From the NCBI GenBank assembly GCA_038225475.1, contig JBBRRA010000001.1, forward strand, positions 310,001 through 374,000: a stretch of DNA of 64,000 nucleotides, read 5' to 3'. The notes below the pieces were generated by a model. It worked only from the letters and a program-made list of their open reading frames with translations, did no database searches and was not told the origin of the DNA. The stretch is from Polymorphobacter_B sp038225475 (GTDB lineage Bacteria; Pseudomonadota; Alphaproteobacteria; Sphingomonadales; Sphingomonadaceae). The position numbers were made by a program, and so were the translations under genes. This document shows positions 37,288 through 46,746 of the stretch, one piece after another (the first letter of the stretch is position 1; every line of letters begins with the position of its first letter).

Positions 37288-38403
37288 ATGGCGGGCCGGA
37301 CGATAACGCTGCTGCTGCTGACCGCGGCGCTGCTTGCGGGGTGCGCGACGCGGCCGCACGATGCCGACGGCGACCTGCGGCTGGCGCTTGCCGCAAAGGT
37401 CCGCACCACCGACGCCAAGGGCGTGCCACTGGCCAAGCTTCAGGCACCGGTCGTCCATGCCATCGGCAACCGCCACAGCGTCCTTGTGCTGTCGGGCGGC
37501 GGATCGGACGGCGCATTCGGCGCGGGCGTGCTCAACGGCTGGAGCGAGCTTGGCACGCGCCCGCAGTTCGATGTCGTGACCGGGGTTTCAACCGGCGCGC
37601 TGATGGCGACGCTGGCGTTCCTTGGCCCAAGCTATGACGCGCAGCTGCGGACATTCTATACGCAGAGCACCAACGACGACATTTATAAGTCGCGCGGCAT
37701 CTTCGGCCTGCTCAAGGGGTCGCTGTACAACCGCGGCCCGCTCGAGCTGGCGATCGCCAATGCGATTACCGACGAAGTGCTCGACCAGGTCGCCGCCGAA
37801 CATGCGCGCGGGCGGCGCCTGTATGTGGCGACCACCAATCTCGATCGCGGCGTCCAGGTCGCATGGGACATGGGCAAGATCGCGAGCAGCAAATCGCCCG
37901 GCCGCCTCGCGCTGTATCGCAGCATCCTTGCCGCGTCGGCGGCGATCCCGGCGGTGTTCGAGCCGGTCTATATCAAATCGGTCGATGAAACCCCGGCGCT
38001 GCATGTCGATGGCGGCGTCAAGTCGGCCGTGCTGTTCCAGTCGTTCATGATCGATGACAAGTCGCACGACCAGCACGTCTGGACGATCGTCAACAGCCGC
38101 ATCGGCTATGCGCGCACCGACGGGCTGTCGGGTGCCAACGCCAACAAGCTGGTGGCGCGGTCGATCTCCGAGATGTTGCGCGCTGTGATGGAGAATACGG
38201 TATTCCGCACCTATGTCCGCGCCAAGTCGGGCGGTGCGGAGTTCCACCTTGCGTTCATCCCCGACGAGGTCGAGGAAACCGACCCGATCGAGTTCAAGCC
38301 GCCCGAAATGACCCGGTTGTACGAGGCGGGCCGCGCGTGGGTGAAGGCGAACCGCTGGGCCTCCGAACCGCCCCGGCTCGAGAAGTTCGAGCGCGTCAAA
38401 TAA
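37288..38403 (+). CDS. Patatin-like phospholipase lipoprotein
   Basis: A 371-residue patatin-fold lipid acyl hydrolase. The signal peptide ends in the lipobox LLAGC (Cys19), so it is membrane-anchored. The oxyanion loop SGGGSDGAFGAG, nucleophile elbow GVSTG (Ser101) and catalytic Asp in HVDGGV are all present. ATG 37288 follows CAGGGGGGAA; a longer frame antisense to the permease was rejected. Patatins release fatty acids from phospholipids; a role in envelope lipid turnover is inference. Confidence 0.87.
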   Translation: MAGRTITLLLLTAALLAGCATRPHDADGDLRLALAAKVRTTDAKGVPLAKLQAPVVHAIGNRHSVLVLSGGGSDGAFGAGVLNGWSELGTRPQFDVVTGVSTGALMATLAFLGPSYDAQLRTFYTQSTNDDIYKSRGIFGLLKGSLYNRGPLELAIANAITDEVLDQVAAEHARGRRLYVATTNLDRGVQVAWDMGKIASSKSPGRLALYRSILAASAAIPAVFEPVYIKSVDETPALHVDGGVKSAVLFQSFMIDDKSHDQHVWTIVNSRIGYARTDGLSGANANKLVARSISEMLRAVMENTVFRTYVRAKSGGAEFHLAFIPDEVEETDPIEFKPPEMTRLYEAGRAWVKANRWASEPPRLEKFERVK

Positions 38404-38410
38404 CGCCGCC

Positions 38411-40156
38411 TCAGCCGATGCGGTAAATCTTGACCTGGTAACTGCTGCCGAATGCACCGAGCTGGTCGCTGAACTTGCCCGCCGCATCGAGCGCATGCGT
38501 CGCGCCAAGCTGCGTATGGCCGGGGCGGTAGTGATCGTTGCTGTCGTACACGACCGTCGCGGTCTTGCCCGCCAGCCCGTCGAGCGCGAAGCCGAACGTC
38601 GCGCCGGTTGCCGAGCGAGCGTCGGACTGCGCCAGCACATAGGTCGCGTCCGGCCCGGCCTTCACCAGCACGCGCCCCGGCACCGCACTGTCGCTGGTTG
38701 TGAGCACGACATCGCCGTTGTGGCAGCTTTCGGCGGTGAACCACTGGCCTGACGTCACCTGCTTGATTGCCGAATTGATCCGCCGCAGCGAACACATGCC
38801 GAGCGTGCGCGCATTGAGCACGTGCGCAAAGCGCAGCACGTTGCCGTTGACGTGCGTCAGGTTCGCCTGCACCGCGAGCGCCCCCGGAGTCCCCTGCCCG
38901 CCAAGGCAATAGCTGTTGTCGGTGCTGTCATGGCAGAAATACTGGATGCCGTGTGCGCCCGCGATGATCGTCATCCAGACGCTGGCGTTGACCTCCTCGG
39001 GCGTCGCGCGCATTTCATTGCCCTGAACGACGCACAGGTTGACCGACACCACGCAGTTGTTGTTGTGCGCGCCGCCGCCGCCGCCGATCGTCACGGTGAC
39101 CTTTTCGCCGGTCGCGGTGGCGGGCTTGTCGAGCACCGCATGCGCGGCATCGGTGACGGCGGCGATCTTTGCACCCTTGGGGATGCCCGGCCCGGTGACC
39201 GTCAGCCCGATCCAGCTGCGGGTGAACCGCGTCCAGTCGTAATTGCTGGTCAGCGTCGTCGATCCGGCGGCGACGCTTGCCGCCATGAAGCTGACCGATC
39301 CCGACGAACCGAAATTATCGGTGCCGCTTTCGACGAACGGCCACATCGGCTTGCCCGGCGGGATATTGTCGAACAGCGCCTGCACCGTAAGCCCCTGCAG
39401 GAACAGCGCGTCGTTCGGCACCGAGACAAAGTCCGACCCGCCGGTCTTCAGGATCGCCGCATACCATGGCAGCGTCATCGCATAGAGGTCGAACGACACG
39501 ATGCCGAGCGCGCTTGCCGCCGCAACCTGATCGGCATGACAGGCCTCGGTTCCCGGAAACTGCGGGATCAACGGCCAGAATACGAAATTGTCGAGCACCG
39601 GGCGCGTCGGGTCTTTCGCGGTCATCCCGGCGACGGCGGTCGGCACCATGTTGATCCGCATTTGCGGCGGCATGCTGGTGCTGTCGCACAGCGGCTCGTC
39701 GCCGATATTATAGCCGATGAAGCTGCTGTCGGCATGCTGCCTGGCGATCAGCGCGAGGATCGACGCGACGCTGTCGGGGGCCGGTGCCACTGCGTCGTAC
39801 GGCGTCGTCACCGCGCCGATCAAATAGATGCCGTGCGCCTTGACCGCGGCAAGTTCGCCGTCGTCGCTGCCGAAGCGTTCGGGCCACGGCGTGCCGCCGC
39901 CGTTCGACCCCGCGGTGCCGAGGATGATGTTCATATTTTCGCCCTTCACCGCTTCCGAAACGGTCGCATAGCGCCCGCCTAGCCGTGCGATGGGGTTTTG
40001 GTACCAGACTGCAATCGGGAAGAAATCGGCGCTTTTGGGCGGCCCGTTCGCCCACGGGTACGACGGCGGCGGCGGCGGCGTCACCGGCGCCTCGGGCCCG
40101 GCATAGCACGACCGCGGCAGCATCAGCATCAGTGCCAGCATGATCTTGTGCAACAT
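38411..40156 (-). CDS. Large secreted protein of unknown function
   Basis: A 581-residue protein with a signal peptide (LALMLMLPRSCYAG) and a Pro-rich start. The middle part has a pattern suggestive of a TIM-barrel glycosidase: FFPIAVWYQNP, SFIGYNIGDEPL with an acidic pair, PMWPFVESG. A Gly/Thr/Ala-rich beta stretch is inserted (VTGPGIPKGAKIAAVTDA) and the C-terminal part looks like a beta-sandwich (ATYVLAQSDA). No known family was recognised with confidence. The longer upstream frame is antisense to the SDR gene. It converges on the patatin gene with seven bases between. Confidence 0.7.
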   Translation of the reverse strand: MLHKIMLALMLMLPRSCYAGPEAPVTPPPPPSYPWANGPPKSADFFPIAVWYQNPIARLGGRYATVSEAVKGENMNIILGTAGSNGGGTPWPERFGSDDGELAAVKAHGIYLIGAVTTPYDAVAPAPDSVASILALIARQHADSSFIGYNIGDEPLCDSTSMPPQMRINMVPTAVAGMTAKDPTRPVLDNFVFWPLIPQFPGTEACHADQVAAASALGIVSFDLYAMTLPWYAAILKTGGSDFVSVPNDALFLQGLTVQALFDNIPPGKPMWPFVESGTDNFGSSGSVSFMAASVAAGSTTLTSNYDWTRFTRSWIGLTVTGPGIPKGAKIAAVTDAAHAVLDKPATATGEKVTVTIGGGGGAHNNNCVVSVNLCVVQGNEMRATPEEVNASVWMTIIAGAHGIQYFCHDSTDNSYCLGGQGTPGALAVQANLTHVNGNVLRFAHVLNARTLGMCSLRRINSAIKQVTSGQWFTAESCHNGDVVLTTSDSAVPGRVLVKAGPDATYVLAQSDARSATGATFGFALDGLAGKTATVVYDSNDHYRPGHTQLGATHALDAAGKFSDQLGAFGSSYQVKIYRIG

Positions 40157-40268
40157 GATGCAGCGTATATCAGCCGATGATGACGGCCGAATAGCCCCCA
40201 TTCCGAGTGGACGCCACCGGCGCGACGCGGCACAACACCCCCAAACAATCGTCTGGGGAGACTTCGAC

Positions 40269-41048
40269 ATGGCAGACCTGACCGGCAAGACCGCGTTCAT
40301 CACCGGCGCAGGCAGCGGCATCGGCCGCGCCGCCGCGCTGATGTTCGCCAAGGCGGGTGCGCATGTGCTGGCGTTCGACCTGACCGACGCGGTGCATGCC
40401 ACCGCGCAGGCCGCGCACGGCAATGTCGTGGCGATCACTGGCGACGTCGGCGACAAGGCGTCGGTCGATGCCGCGGTTGCACGCGCCGTCGCGGATTTCG
40501 GCGGCCTCGACATCGCGTTCGCCAATGCCGGCATCGGCGGCGGCATGAAGACGCTGCTCGACCTCGAGGTCGATGAATGGAATGCCGTGCTCCGGGTCAA
40601 CCTCGTTGGCGCGTTCCTGACGCTGCAGGCGGCGGCGCGCATCATGGTGCCCGCCGGCCACGGCTCGATCATCTGCACCGCGAGCGTTGCGGGGATCCGT
40701 TCGGGCGCGGGCGGCATGCCGTACAGCGCGAGCAAGGCCGGCGTCATCAACATGGTGCAAACCGCCGCGAACCAGCTTGCCGGAACCGGCGTGCGGGTCA
40801 ACGCGGTCTGCCCCGGCCTGACCGAAACCGGCATGACCCAGGCATGGTTCGACGGCGCGCGGGCACGCGGTACCGAGCATAAACTGGGGCAACTGAACCC
40901 GCTCAAGCGCGCCGCCGGGCCCGAGGAGATCGCTGCCGTCGCGATGTTCCTCGCATCCGACGCTGCAAGCTATGTCAACGGCCAGGCGATCGCCGTCGAT
41001 GGCGGCCTGAGTAGCAGCCACCCGACGGTGCCGGGCAAGATGGCCTAG
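40269..41048 (+). CDS. SDR-family oxidoreductase
   Basis: A classical short-chain dehydrogenase of 259 residues. It has the TGAGSGIGR cofactor site, an Asp after strand 2 (AFDLTD) that favours NAD, the NAG motif (FANAGIG), catalytic Ser in TASVAG and YSASK with the Tyr-x3-Lys pair. The end VNGQAIAVDGGLSSSHP is typical. The substrate is unknown. ATG 40269 was chosen on homology. It overlaps the end of the converging DUF3833 gene by four bases. Confidence 0.9.
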   Translation: MADLTGKTAFITGAGSGIGRAAALMFAKAGAHVLAFDLTDAVHATAQAAHGNVVAITGDVGDKASVDAAVARAVADFGGLDIAFANAGIGGGMKTLLDLEVDEWNAVLRVNLVGAFLTLQAAARIMVPAGHGSIICTASVAGIRSGAGGMPYSASKAGVINMVQTAANQLAGTGVRVNAVCPGLTETGMTQAWFDGARARGTEHKLGQLNPLKRAAGPEEIAAVAMFLASDAASYVNGQAIAVDGGLSSSHPTVPGKMA

Positions 41049-41539
41049 CCGACCCGGCGGATCGTCTCGTCGAGCACCGCCACCGGCACCCCGAGTTTTG
41101 CGATGGCCATGTGGTTTTGCGCCACCTGCCCGTCTGCCGACAGGATGAGCCACTGGTCGGCAACCAGCCCGCGCTTCATGGGAAAATGCAGGTGCAGGCG
41201 GTTGCCGCGGACGTCGCCGCTGACCGGCCCGGCGGCGTCACTCAACGTGCCAGCATAGCGCCCGGGCGCGACCTCGTGGATGCGCCACTCGCGCTGCTCG
41301 GGCTTGGCGCTTGCCCCCGTCACAGTCTGGTCGAGCACCAGCGTACCGTCGGGTTCGACATGGCCGTGGCCCTCGACCACCGTCGTCTTCGCCGCCGCGA
41401 ACAGGATTTTAAGCCGCCCGTCGCCATGCGTCGCGCCGTTGAAGAACGCCGCCGCATCGAAACGCGGCGCGGTGGCGGTGGCCTGTGGCGGCGCATGCGC
41501 GCAGGCGGCGAGGGGCAGGAGAAGGAGAATATATCGCAT
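41045..41539 (-). CDS. DUF3833-family lipoprotein
   Basis: A 164-residue protein with a short signal peptide and lipobox (LLPLAAC). Its body matches DUF3833 features: FFNGATHGDGRLKILFAA, VLDQTVTGASAKPEQREW and RHLHFPMKRGL-like HLHFPMKRGLVADQW. DUF3833 proteins resemble lipocalin-like folds with no established function. It stands alone, converging with the SDR gene. Confidence 0.75.
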   Translation of the reverse strand: MRYILLLLPLAACAHAPPQATATAPRFDAAAFFNGATHGDGRLKILFAAAKTTVVEGHGHVEPDGTLVLDQTVTGASAKPEQREWRIHEVAPGRYAGTLSDAAGPVSGDVRGNRLHLHFPMKRGLVADQWLILSADGQVAQNHMAIAKLGVPVAVLDETIRRVG

Positions 41540-41793
41540 CGCGTGCCAACGTACCGCGCGGGCGTTGGTTCAGAGGTCGGCTGCAGACGAGCGTTGAGTA
41601 GGCAAAGCGCGCGCTTCCAAGTCGAACAATACTACCCCCTATGACCGTTATTGTCCCGCAATGGCAGTGACTTCGCCGAAATATGGACGGAGCGGCCTAA
41701 GTTATGGTTAGTAATTGACTAAGACGCTGTTTTTCCCTAGTAATTCGGCTAGAACGCATCGTGATCGACTGATCGTCAACGGGGGCAATCGAC

Positions 41794-42465
41794 ATGGCAT
41801 TCCGACATCTGCTTGCAGCATCGATCACAATGATGGCAGCGTTGCCCGCGCAAGCAACCGTGACGGTCTATACCGACAAAACGAGCTTCCTCACCGCAGC
41901 TGTCAATCCAGCGTCGGATACATTCGACGATCTATTGCGGTTCGCCGGCTACGGCAAAACGCTGACGCGCAGCGCGGGCGGCTATACTTACACGGCGACG
42001 GCGGATTTCTTTCTCTTCGGTGCAAGTCTTGGGTCGCCAATCGATAAGTGGCTCCAGGGCGCGAGCAGCATCATCACGCTCAATGGTTTCTCGCCCGGAA
42101 TCAGTTCTTTCGCGGGCAATTTTTTCAACGATGACGGCTCTGATACGTTTCTGCCGGGCGGCGACATCAGGATCGTGGTGACCGACTCGACCGGCAGCTT
42201 CACACAGTTAATCACCAACGCGACCGTCGACGGCTTCTTCGGCTTCGTCTCAGACGGCATCATCAGCCAGATCACCGTCAAGTCGATCGCAGGCAGCACC
42301 GGGATATTGGGCGAACCGGCGATCAACAACCTTACCCTCGGTGCCATCCGGGCGGTCGATTCGGTGCCGGAGCCTGCAGCATGGGCAATGCTGCTGACCG
42401 GGTTCGGAATGCTGGGCTGTGCCGGGCGAGCGCGTCGCGGCAGCGAGCAAACCGTCCGCGCCTGA
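41794..42465 (+). CDS. PEPxxWA-CTERM sorting-domain exported protein
   Basis: A 223-residue exported protein with signal peptide AASITMMAALPAQA, a beta-rich body of the kind found in polysaccharide-associated exported proteins, and a C-terminal sorting tail (VPEPAAWAMLLTGFGMLG followed by CAGRARRG). The tail is the PEPxxWA variant common in sphingomonads and is expected to be handled by an exosortase that is not in this window. GGGGGCAATCGAC precedes the ATG. Its own function is unknown. Confidence 0.85.
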   Translation: MAFRHLLAASITMMAALPAQATVTVYTDKTSFLTAAVNPASDTFDDLLRFAGYGKTLTRSAGGYTYTATADFFLFGASLGSPIDKWLQGASSIITLNGFSPGISSFAGNFFNDDGSDTFLPGGDIRIVVTDSTGSFTQLITNATVDGFFGFVSDGIISQITVKSIAGSTGILGEPAINNLTLGAIRAVDSVPEPAAWAMLLTGFGMLGCAGRARRGSEQTVRA

Positions 42466-42479
42466 GCCGCGTTCGCGGC
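42466..42479. terminator. Weak hairpin between PEP-CTERM gene and surE
   Basis: GCCGC-GTTC-GCGGC directly follows the PEP-CTERM stop and lies 20 bp from the surE stop. The short stem has no T-run. Confidence 0.35.
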
Positions 42480-42499
42480 GCGACAGGTAGCTCGCCGCT

Positions 42500-43264
42500 T
42501 TAAACCCCCAACGCCTCGCGAGCCGCTGCCATCGTCGCATAATGCGTCATGTCGAGGTGCAGCGGCGTTACCGACACAAAGCCTTCGTGCATCGCCTTGA
42601 GGTCGGTTTCGTGCCCTGGTGCGTCGACTTCGCGGCCATAGCCGAACCAATAGTAGGGGAAGCCGCGTGGATCGGTGCGGGCGTCGATGGCGATGTGGCC
42701 ATAGTCGCGCAGCCCCTGTTCGGTAACCCGGACGCCCTTGACCTGCGCGGCGGCGATCGGCGGGAAGTTGATGTTCATCAGCACGCCCGGCGCCCAGTCG
42801 ATGCCGATCAGCCGCCGGATGATGTCGGCCCCGGTCGCAGTGGCGGCGTCGAAGCTTTCCTTGCCGGCGCTATAGTCCGCCATCTGCTGGCTGAGCGCGA
42901 TCGAGCGGATGCCGGCAAGGCACCCCTCCATCGCCGCCGACACGGTGCCCGAATAGGTGACGTCCTCGGCCAAGTTGCCGCCACGATTGACGCCCGACAG
43001 CAGCAGGTCAGGGCGGTAGTCCTGCATGACCTGCCCGATCGCCATCATCACGCTGTCGGTCGGCGTGCCGCGCACCGCAAACCGCTTGTCGCTGTATTTG
43101 CGCAGGCGGATGGGGGCGGTCAGCGTCAGCGAATGGCCGGCGCCCGACTGCTCCTCGGCGGGCGCAACGACCCAGACATCGTCGGACAATTGCGCCGCGA
43201 TCGCCTCGAGTGCCTTCAGGCCGGGGGCCTCGATGCCGTCGTCGTTGGTGAGCAGGATGCGCAT
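42500..43264 (-). CDS. surE: 5'/3'-nucleotidase SurE
   Basis: SurE is a metal-dependent nucleoside-monophosphate phosphatase linked to stationary-phase survival. The 254-residue protein has the metal motif TNDDG near the N-terminus, the SGVNRGGNLAEDVTYSGTVSAAMEG block and PINFP-like MNINFPP. It starts two bases after the serS stop and the two are probably co-transcribed, a common arrangement in alphaproteobacteria. Confidence 0.95.
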   Translation of the reverse strand: MRILLTNDDGIEAPGLKALEAIAAQLSDDVWVVAPAEEQSGAGHSLTLTAPIRLRKYSDKRFAVRGTPTDSVMMAIGQVMQDYRPDLLLSGVNRGGNLAEDVTYSGTVSAAMEGCLAGIRSIALSQQMADYSAGKESFDAATATGADIIRRLIGIDWAPGVLMNINFPPIAAAQVKGVRVTEQGLRDYGHIAIDARTDPRGFPYYWFGYGREVDAPGHETDLKAMHEGFVSVTPLHLDMTHYATMAAAREALGV

Positions 43265-43266
43265 GA

Positions 43267-44550
43267 CTATCCGTTCGGTTCGAGGCGGGTAATGCCGCCC
43301 ATATACTGGTGGAGCACGTCGGGCACGATCACGCTGCCGTCCGCCTGCTGATAATTCTCGAGGACCGCGACCAGCGCGCGGCCGACCGCGAGCGCCGAGC
43401 CGTTGAGCGTGTGGACGAACCCGCGCGTGCCCTTCTCGCCCTTGGCACGAAAGCGCGTATCCATCCGCCGGGCCTGGAAATCGCCGCAGTCCGAACAGCT
43501 CGAAATCTCGCGGTACGCGCCCTGCCCCGGCAGCCAGACGTCGAGGTCATAGGTCTTGCGCGCCGAGAACCCCATGTCGCCGGCGCACAGCAGCATCCGC
43601 CGGTACGGCAGCCCGAGCCGGTCAAGGATCGTCTCGGCACACGCGGTCATGCGTTCATGCTCGGCCTCGGCGTGGTCGGGCGCGGTGATCGAGACCAGCT
43701 CGACCTTGTCGAATTGATGCTGGCGGATCAGCCCGCGCGTGTCGCGCCCCGCCGACCCGGCTTCGGAGCGGAAGCACGGCGTCAGCGCGGTGAACCGCAG
43801 CGGGAGGTTAGCGACGTCGAGGATCTGGCCGCGCACAAGGTTGGTCAGCGACACTTCGGCAGTCGGGATGAGGTAGCGGCCGTCGGTGGTCTTGAACAGG
43901 TCGTCTTCGAACTTGGGCAATTGCCCGGTGCCGAACAGCGCCTCGGGCCGCACCAGCAGCGGCGGCGCGACCTCGGTATAGCCGAACTCGGCCGAATGCA
44001 CGTCGATCATATACTGGCCGAGCGCGCGGTGCAGCCGCGCGAGCGGGCCCTTCAGAACGGCAAACCGCGCCCCGGCAATAGCGGCCGCCGCCTCGGGATC
44101 ATAACCGAGACGAAGCGCGAGCGTATCGTGTTCGAGCGGGGTAAAGTCGAAGGTGCGGGGTGTGCCGCGCGTGTGGACGATGACGTTGGCGGTTTCGTCC
44201 GGCCCGTCGGGGACATCGGCGGCGGGGATGTTGGGGAGCGTGACGAGTTCGATCTCGATCCGTTCGAGCCCCGCACGTTCCACTAGTTCGAGAGTCGCTG
44301 CGCTCTCCTTCAATTGGAGAACGCGGGCCATCAGGTCCAACGCATCGTCCTCGCGATTGGCGGCTTTCGCTGCACCGACATCGCGCGATAGCTTGTTACG
44401 CTCTGCGAGCAGTTGCTGAAGTTCGGTTTGCGTTTTGCGGGTCGTCGCGTCGGCGGCAACGACCGTCGCCGCGTTTGTAGCCATCCCTCTCCGTGCCAGC
44501 CCAGTAGCGAACGCCTCTGGATCGGCGCGGATGGCTTTGATGTCGTGCAT
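43267..44550 (-). CDS. serS: Serine--tRNA ligase
   Basis: Class II aminoacyl-tRNA synthetase that charges tRNA-Ser and selenocysteine tRNA. The 427-residue protein has an N-terminal coiled-coil arm (about residues 30-110), then motif 2 FTALTPCFRSEAGSAGRDTRGLIRQHQFDKVE and motif 3 NGSALAVGRALVAVLENYQQADGSV. The ATG at 44550 gives MHDIKAIRADPEAF, the normal start. Confidence 0.97.
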   Translation of the reverse strand: MHDIKAIRADPEAFATGLARRGMATNAATVVAADATTRKTQTELQQLLAERNKLSRDVGAAKAANREDDALDLMARVLQLKESAATLELVERAGLERIEIELVTLPNIPAADVPDGPDETANVIVHTRGTPRTFDFTPLEHDTLALRLGYDPEAAAAIAGARFAVLKGPLARLHRALGQYMIDVHSAEFGYTEVAPPLLVRPEALFGTGQLPKFEDDLFKTTDGRYLIPTAEVSLTNLVRGQILDVANLPLRFTALTPCFRSEAGSAGRDTRGLIRQHQFDKVELVSITAPDHAEAEHERMTACAETILDRLGLPYRRMLLCAGDMGFSARKTYDLDVWLPGQGAYREISSCSDCGDFQARRMDTRFRAKGEKGTRGFVHTLNGSALAVGRALVAVLENYQQADGSVIVPDVLHQYMGGITRLEPNG

Positions 44551-44682
44551 GGCGGGGACGCTATGCCGGGGCGTGGCGGTGCGGGTCAAGCCGGGTGGGC
44601 AAACAGCCGGTACGCCGACCGGCTTCGGGTCGCCCCGCTAAGCCCCTACCCTCGGCCTCGCCCTGCCGCTACAAATGCACGC

Positions 44683-45327
44683 ATGATCCTTGCATGTCCT
44701 GCGTGCGGCGCGCGCTATCGGTTGGCCGACGATGCCATTCCTGCGACGGGCAAGACCGTCCGCTGTGCGCGCTGCCACCACAACTGGTTCGAGGCACGCG
44801 CCCCGCAGCTGGGCGAAACCGCCCCGCCCGCACCGCTGCCCGAGCCGCCGCCCGAACCTGCGGTCGAACCCCCGGCGCGCGTCCATTGGGCATGGACCGC
44901 GCTGACCGTCATCGTCGGGCTGGCGCTATTGGCGGGCGCGTTCCTGATCCAGAACCCGGCGCTGCCGCCGCTCGATGTGACGCGGATTCCGCTGGTCGGC
45001 GACTGGCTCGATGCGCAGTTGACCCCGGTGGTGCCGCCGCCGGTGGCGCTGACGCTGAGCGCAACCGCCGAGTTCCGGCGGCTGAGCGGCGGTGCCCGGA
45101 TGGTGGCGCTGACCGGCACCGTCACCAACCCGACGGCGCAGCCGCAGCCGGTGCCGCCGATCACCGCGCTTGTCATCGATGGCGCGCGCCACATGGTCTA
45201 TCGCTGGTATATCGCCGCGCCGGTGGCGATGCTGCCGCCGGGCCGCAGCGCCACCTTCGACAGTTCGGCGTCGGGCTTTCCGCCGAGCGGGACGGCGGTG
45301 ACGATGCGCTTCACCGCCGCGCCATGA
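44683..45327 (+). CDS. MJ0042-type zinc-ribbon membrane protein
   Basis: A 214-residue protein. The N-terminus is a zinc ribbon of the MJ0042/zinc_ribbon_5 family with CPACGARY and CARCHHNWF holding four cysteines. A Pro/Glu-rich spacer and one membrane helix (TALTVIVGLALLAGAFLIQ) follow. The periplasmic domain resembles DUF3426 (ALTGTVTNPTAQPQPVPPI). Such proteins are widespread in alphaproteobacteria with unknown role. The ATG was placed at the start of the zinc ribbon; frames further upstream overlap serS. Confidence 0.82.
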   Translation: MILACPACGARYRLADDAIPATGKTVRCARCHHNWFEARAPQLGETAPPAPLPEPPPEPAVEPPARVHWAWTALTVIVGLALLAGAFLIQNPALPPLDVTRIPLVGDWLDAQLTPVVPPPVALTLSATAEFRRLSGGARMVALTGTVTNPTAQPQPVPPITALVIDGARHMVYRWYIAAPVAMLPPGRSATFDSSASGFPPSGTAVTMRFTAAP

Positions 45328-45399
45328 CGCGGTGACTTGGCCTTCGAAACGGCTATGGTGCGGACGACTCGGAACGAAACCGGCATTGGGGAGAGCGAC

Positions 45400-46620
45400 G
45401 TGATTTTCGACTATAGCGACAAGACCAAGGCGCACATCGACAAGCTGCGCGGGTTCATGGACGAACACATCTTTCCCAACGAAGCGCGTTACGAGCAGGA
45501 AGTCGGCGAGGGCGAGCGCTGGAAAGTGCTGCCGGTGATCGAGGAACTCAAGCCCAAGGCACGCGCTGCCGGGCTGTGGAACCTGTTCCTCAACATCTGC
45601 GATCACGACACCGGCGAGTGGAAGGGCCCGGGGCTCACCAACCTCGAATATGCTCCATTGGCCGAGGAAATGGGCCGCGCCGGCTGGTCGAGCGAAGTAT
45701 TCAACTGCTCGGCGCCCGACACCGGCAACATGGAAGTGCTGCGCACCTATGGCACCGAAGCGCAAAAGGCGCAGTGGCTGCGGCCGTTGATGGCGGGCGA
45801 AATCCGCTCGGCATTCCTGATGACCGAGCCTGCGGTTGCCTCGTCGGACGCCACCAATATCGAAACCAGCATCCGCCGCGACGGGGACGATTATGTCATC
45901 AACGGCCGCAAATGGTGGTCGAGCGGCGTCGGCGATCCGCGCTGCAAGATCGCGATCGTGATGGGCAAGACCGACACCACGCTGGCGCGCCACGAACAGC
46001 AGAGCCAGGTGCTGGTGCCGCTCGACAGCCCCGGCATCGTCAAGGTCCGCGCGCTCAAGGTGTTCGGCTATGACGACGCGCCGCACGGCCACTACGAGGT
46101 CATCCTCGACAACGTCCGCGTGCCGGCATCGAACGTCGTGCTGCGCGAGGGCGCGGGCTTCGAAATTGCACAGGGCCGCCTCGGGCCGGGCCGCATCCAC
46201 CACTGCATGCGCTCGATCGGTGCCGCCGAGCGCGCACTCGAAAAGATGTGCAAGCGGCTCAAGTCGCGCGTCGCGTTCGGCAAGCCGATTTCGGAACAGG
46301 GCGTCTGGCACGAACGCATCGCCGACGCGCGCATCGCGATCGAACAGGCGCGGCTGCTGACGCTGAAGGCGGCGTATATGATGGACACCGTCGGCAACAA
46401 GGCGGCCAAGCGCGAGATCGCGATGATCAAGGTGGTCGCGCCGAATATGAGCTGCATGATCCACGACATGGCGATCCAGGCGCATGGCGGCGGCGGCGTC
46501 TGCCAGGATTACGGGCTGGCTTCGGGCTATGCCGGACAGCGCACGCTGCGGCTGGCGGACGGCCCCGACGAGGTCCACCGCGTCGCGATCGCGAAGGACG
46601 AACTGCGCCGGTACAACTAA
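45400..46620 (+). CDS. Acyl-CoA dehydrogenase
   Basis: A 406-residue FAD-dependent acyl-CoA dehydrogenase that introduces the alpha,beta double bond into acyl-CoA thioesters. It has FLMTEPAVASSDATNIETSI (FAD contact), INGRKWWSSGVGDP, a substrate-side RLGPGRIHHCMRSIGAAERAL, and the late IQAHGGGGVCQDY. The family resembles ACAD11-like dehydrogenases. GTG 45400 was chosen as start because GGGGAGAG lies six bases upstream and it fits the family N-terminus; ATG 45355 and TTG 45337 are alternatives. The thiolase-like gene follows after the promoter at 46683. Confidence 0.9.
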   Translation: MIFDYSDKTKAHIDKLRGFMDEHIFPNEARYEQEVGEGERWKVLPVIEELKPKARAAGLWNLFLNICDHDTGEWKGPGLTNLEYAPLAEEMGRAGWSSEVFNCSAPDTGNMEVLRTYGTEAQKAQWLRPLMAGEIRSAFLMTEPAVASSDATNIETSIRRDGDDYVINGRKWWSSGVGDPRCKIAIVMGKTDTTLARHEQQSQVLVPLDSPGIVKVRALKVFGYDDAPHGHYEVILDNVRVPASNVVLREGAGFEIAQGRLGPGRIHHCMRSIGAAERALEKMCKRLKSRVAFGKPISEQGVWHERIADARIAIEQARLLTLKAAYMMDTVGNKAAKREIAMIKVVAPNMSCMIHDMAIQAHGGGGVCQDYGLASGYAGQRTLRLADGPDEVHRVAIAKDELRRYN

Positions 46621-46669
46621 GCGGCATGCCATTCCAGCCCTCCCGCGCCGGCGCGCGGTAGGGCTGGGT

Positions 46670-46711
46670 TTGGTACACAGGATTGACATTTTGTACCAAT
46701 CCGGATATATA
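46670..46711 (+). promoter_or_regulatory. Sigma-70 promoter with overlapping inverted-repeat operator
   Basis: TTGACA (46683-46688) and TATATA (46706-46711) are 17 bp apart, close to the ideal sigma-70 promoter. TTGGTACA (46670-46677) and TGTACCAA (46692-46699) are perfect inverted arms with centres 22 bp apart, flanking the -35 box. A dimeric repressor bound here would block the promoter. The regulator is not known. Confidence 0.75.
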
Positions 46712-46746
46712 GGCTCCGAACCAATCTGCCTGGAGACGATCAGCAA

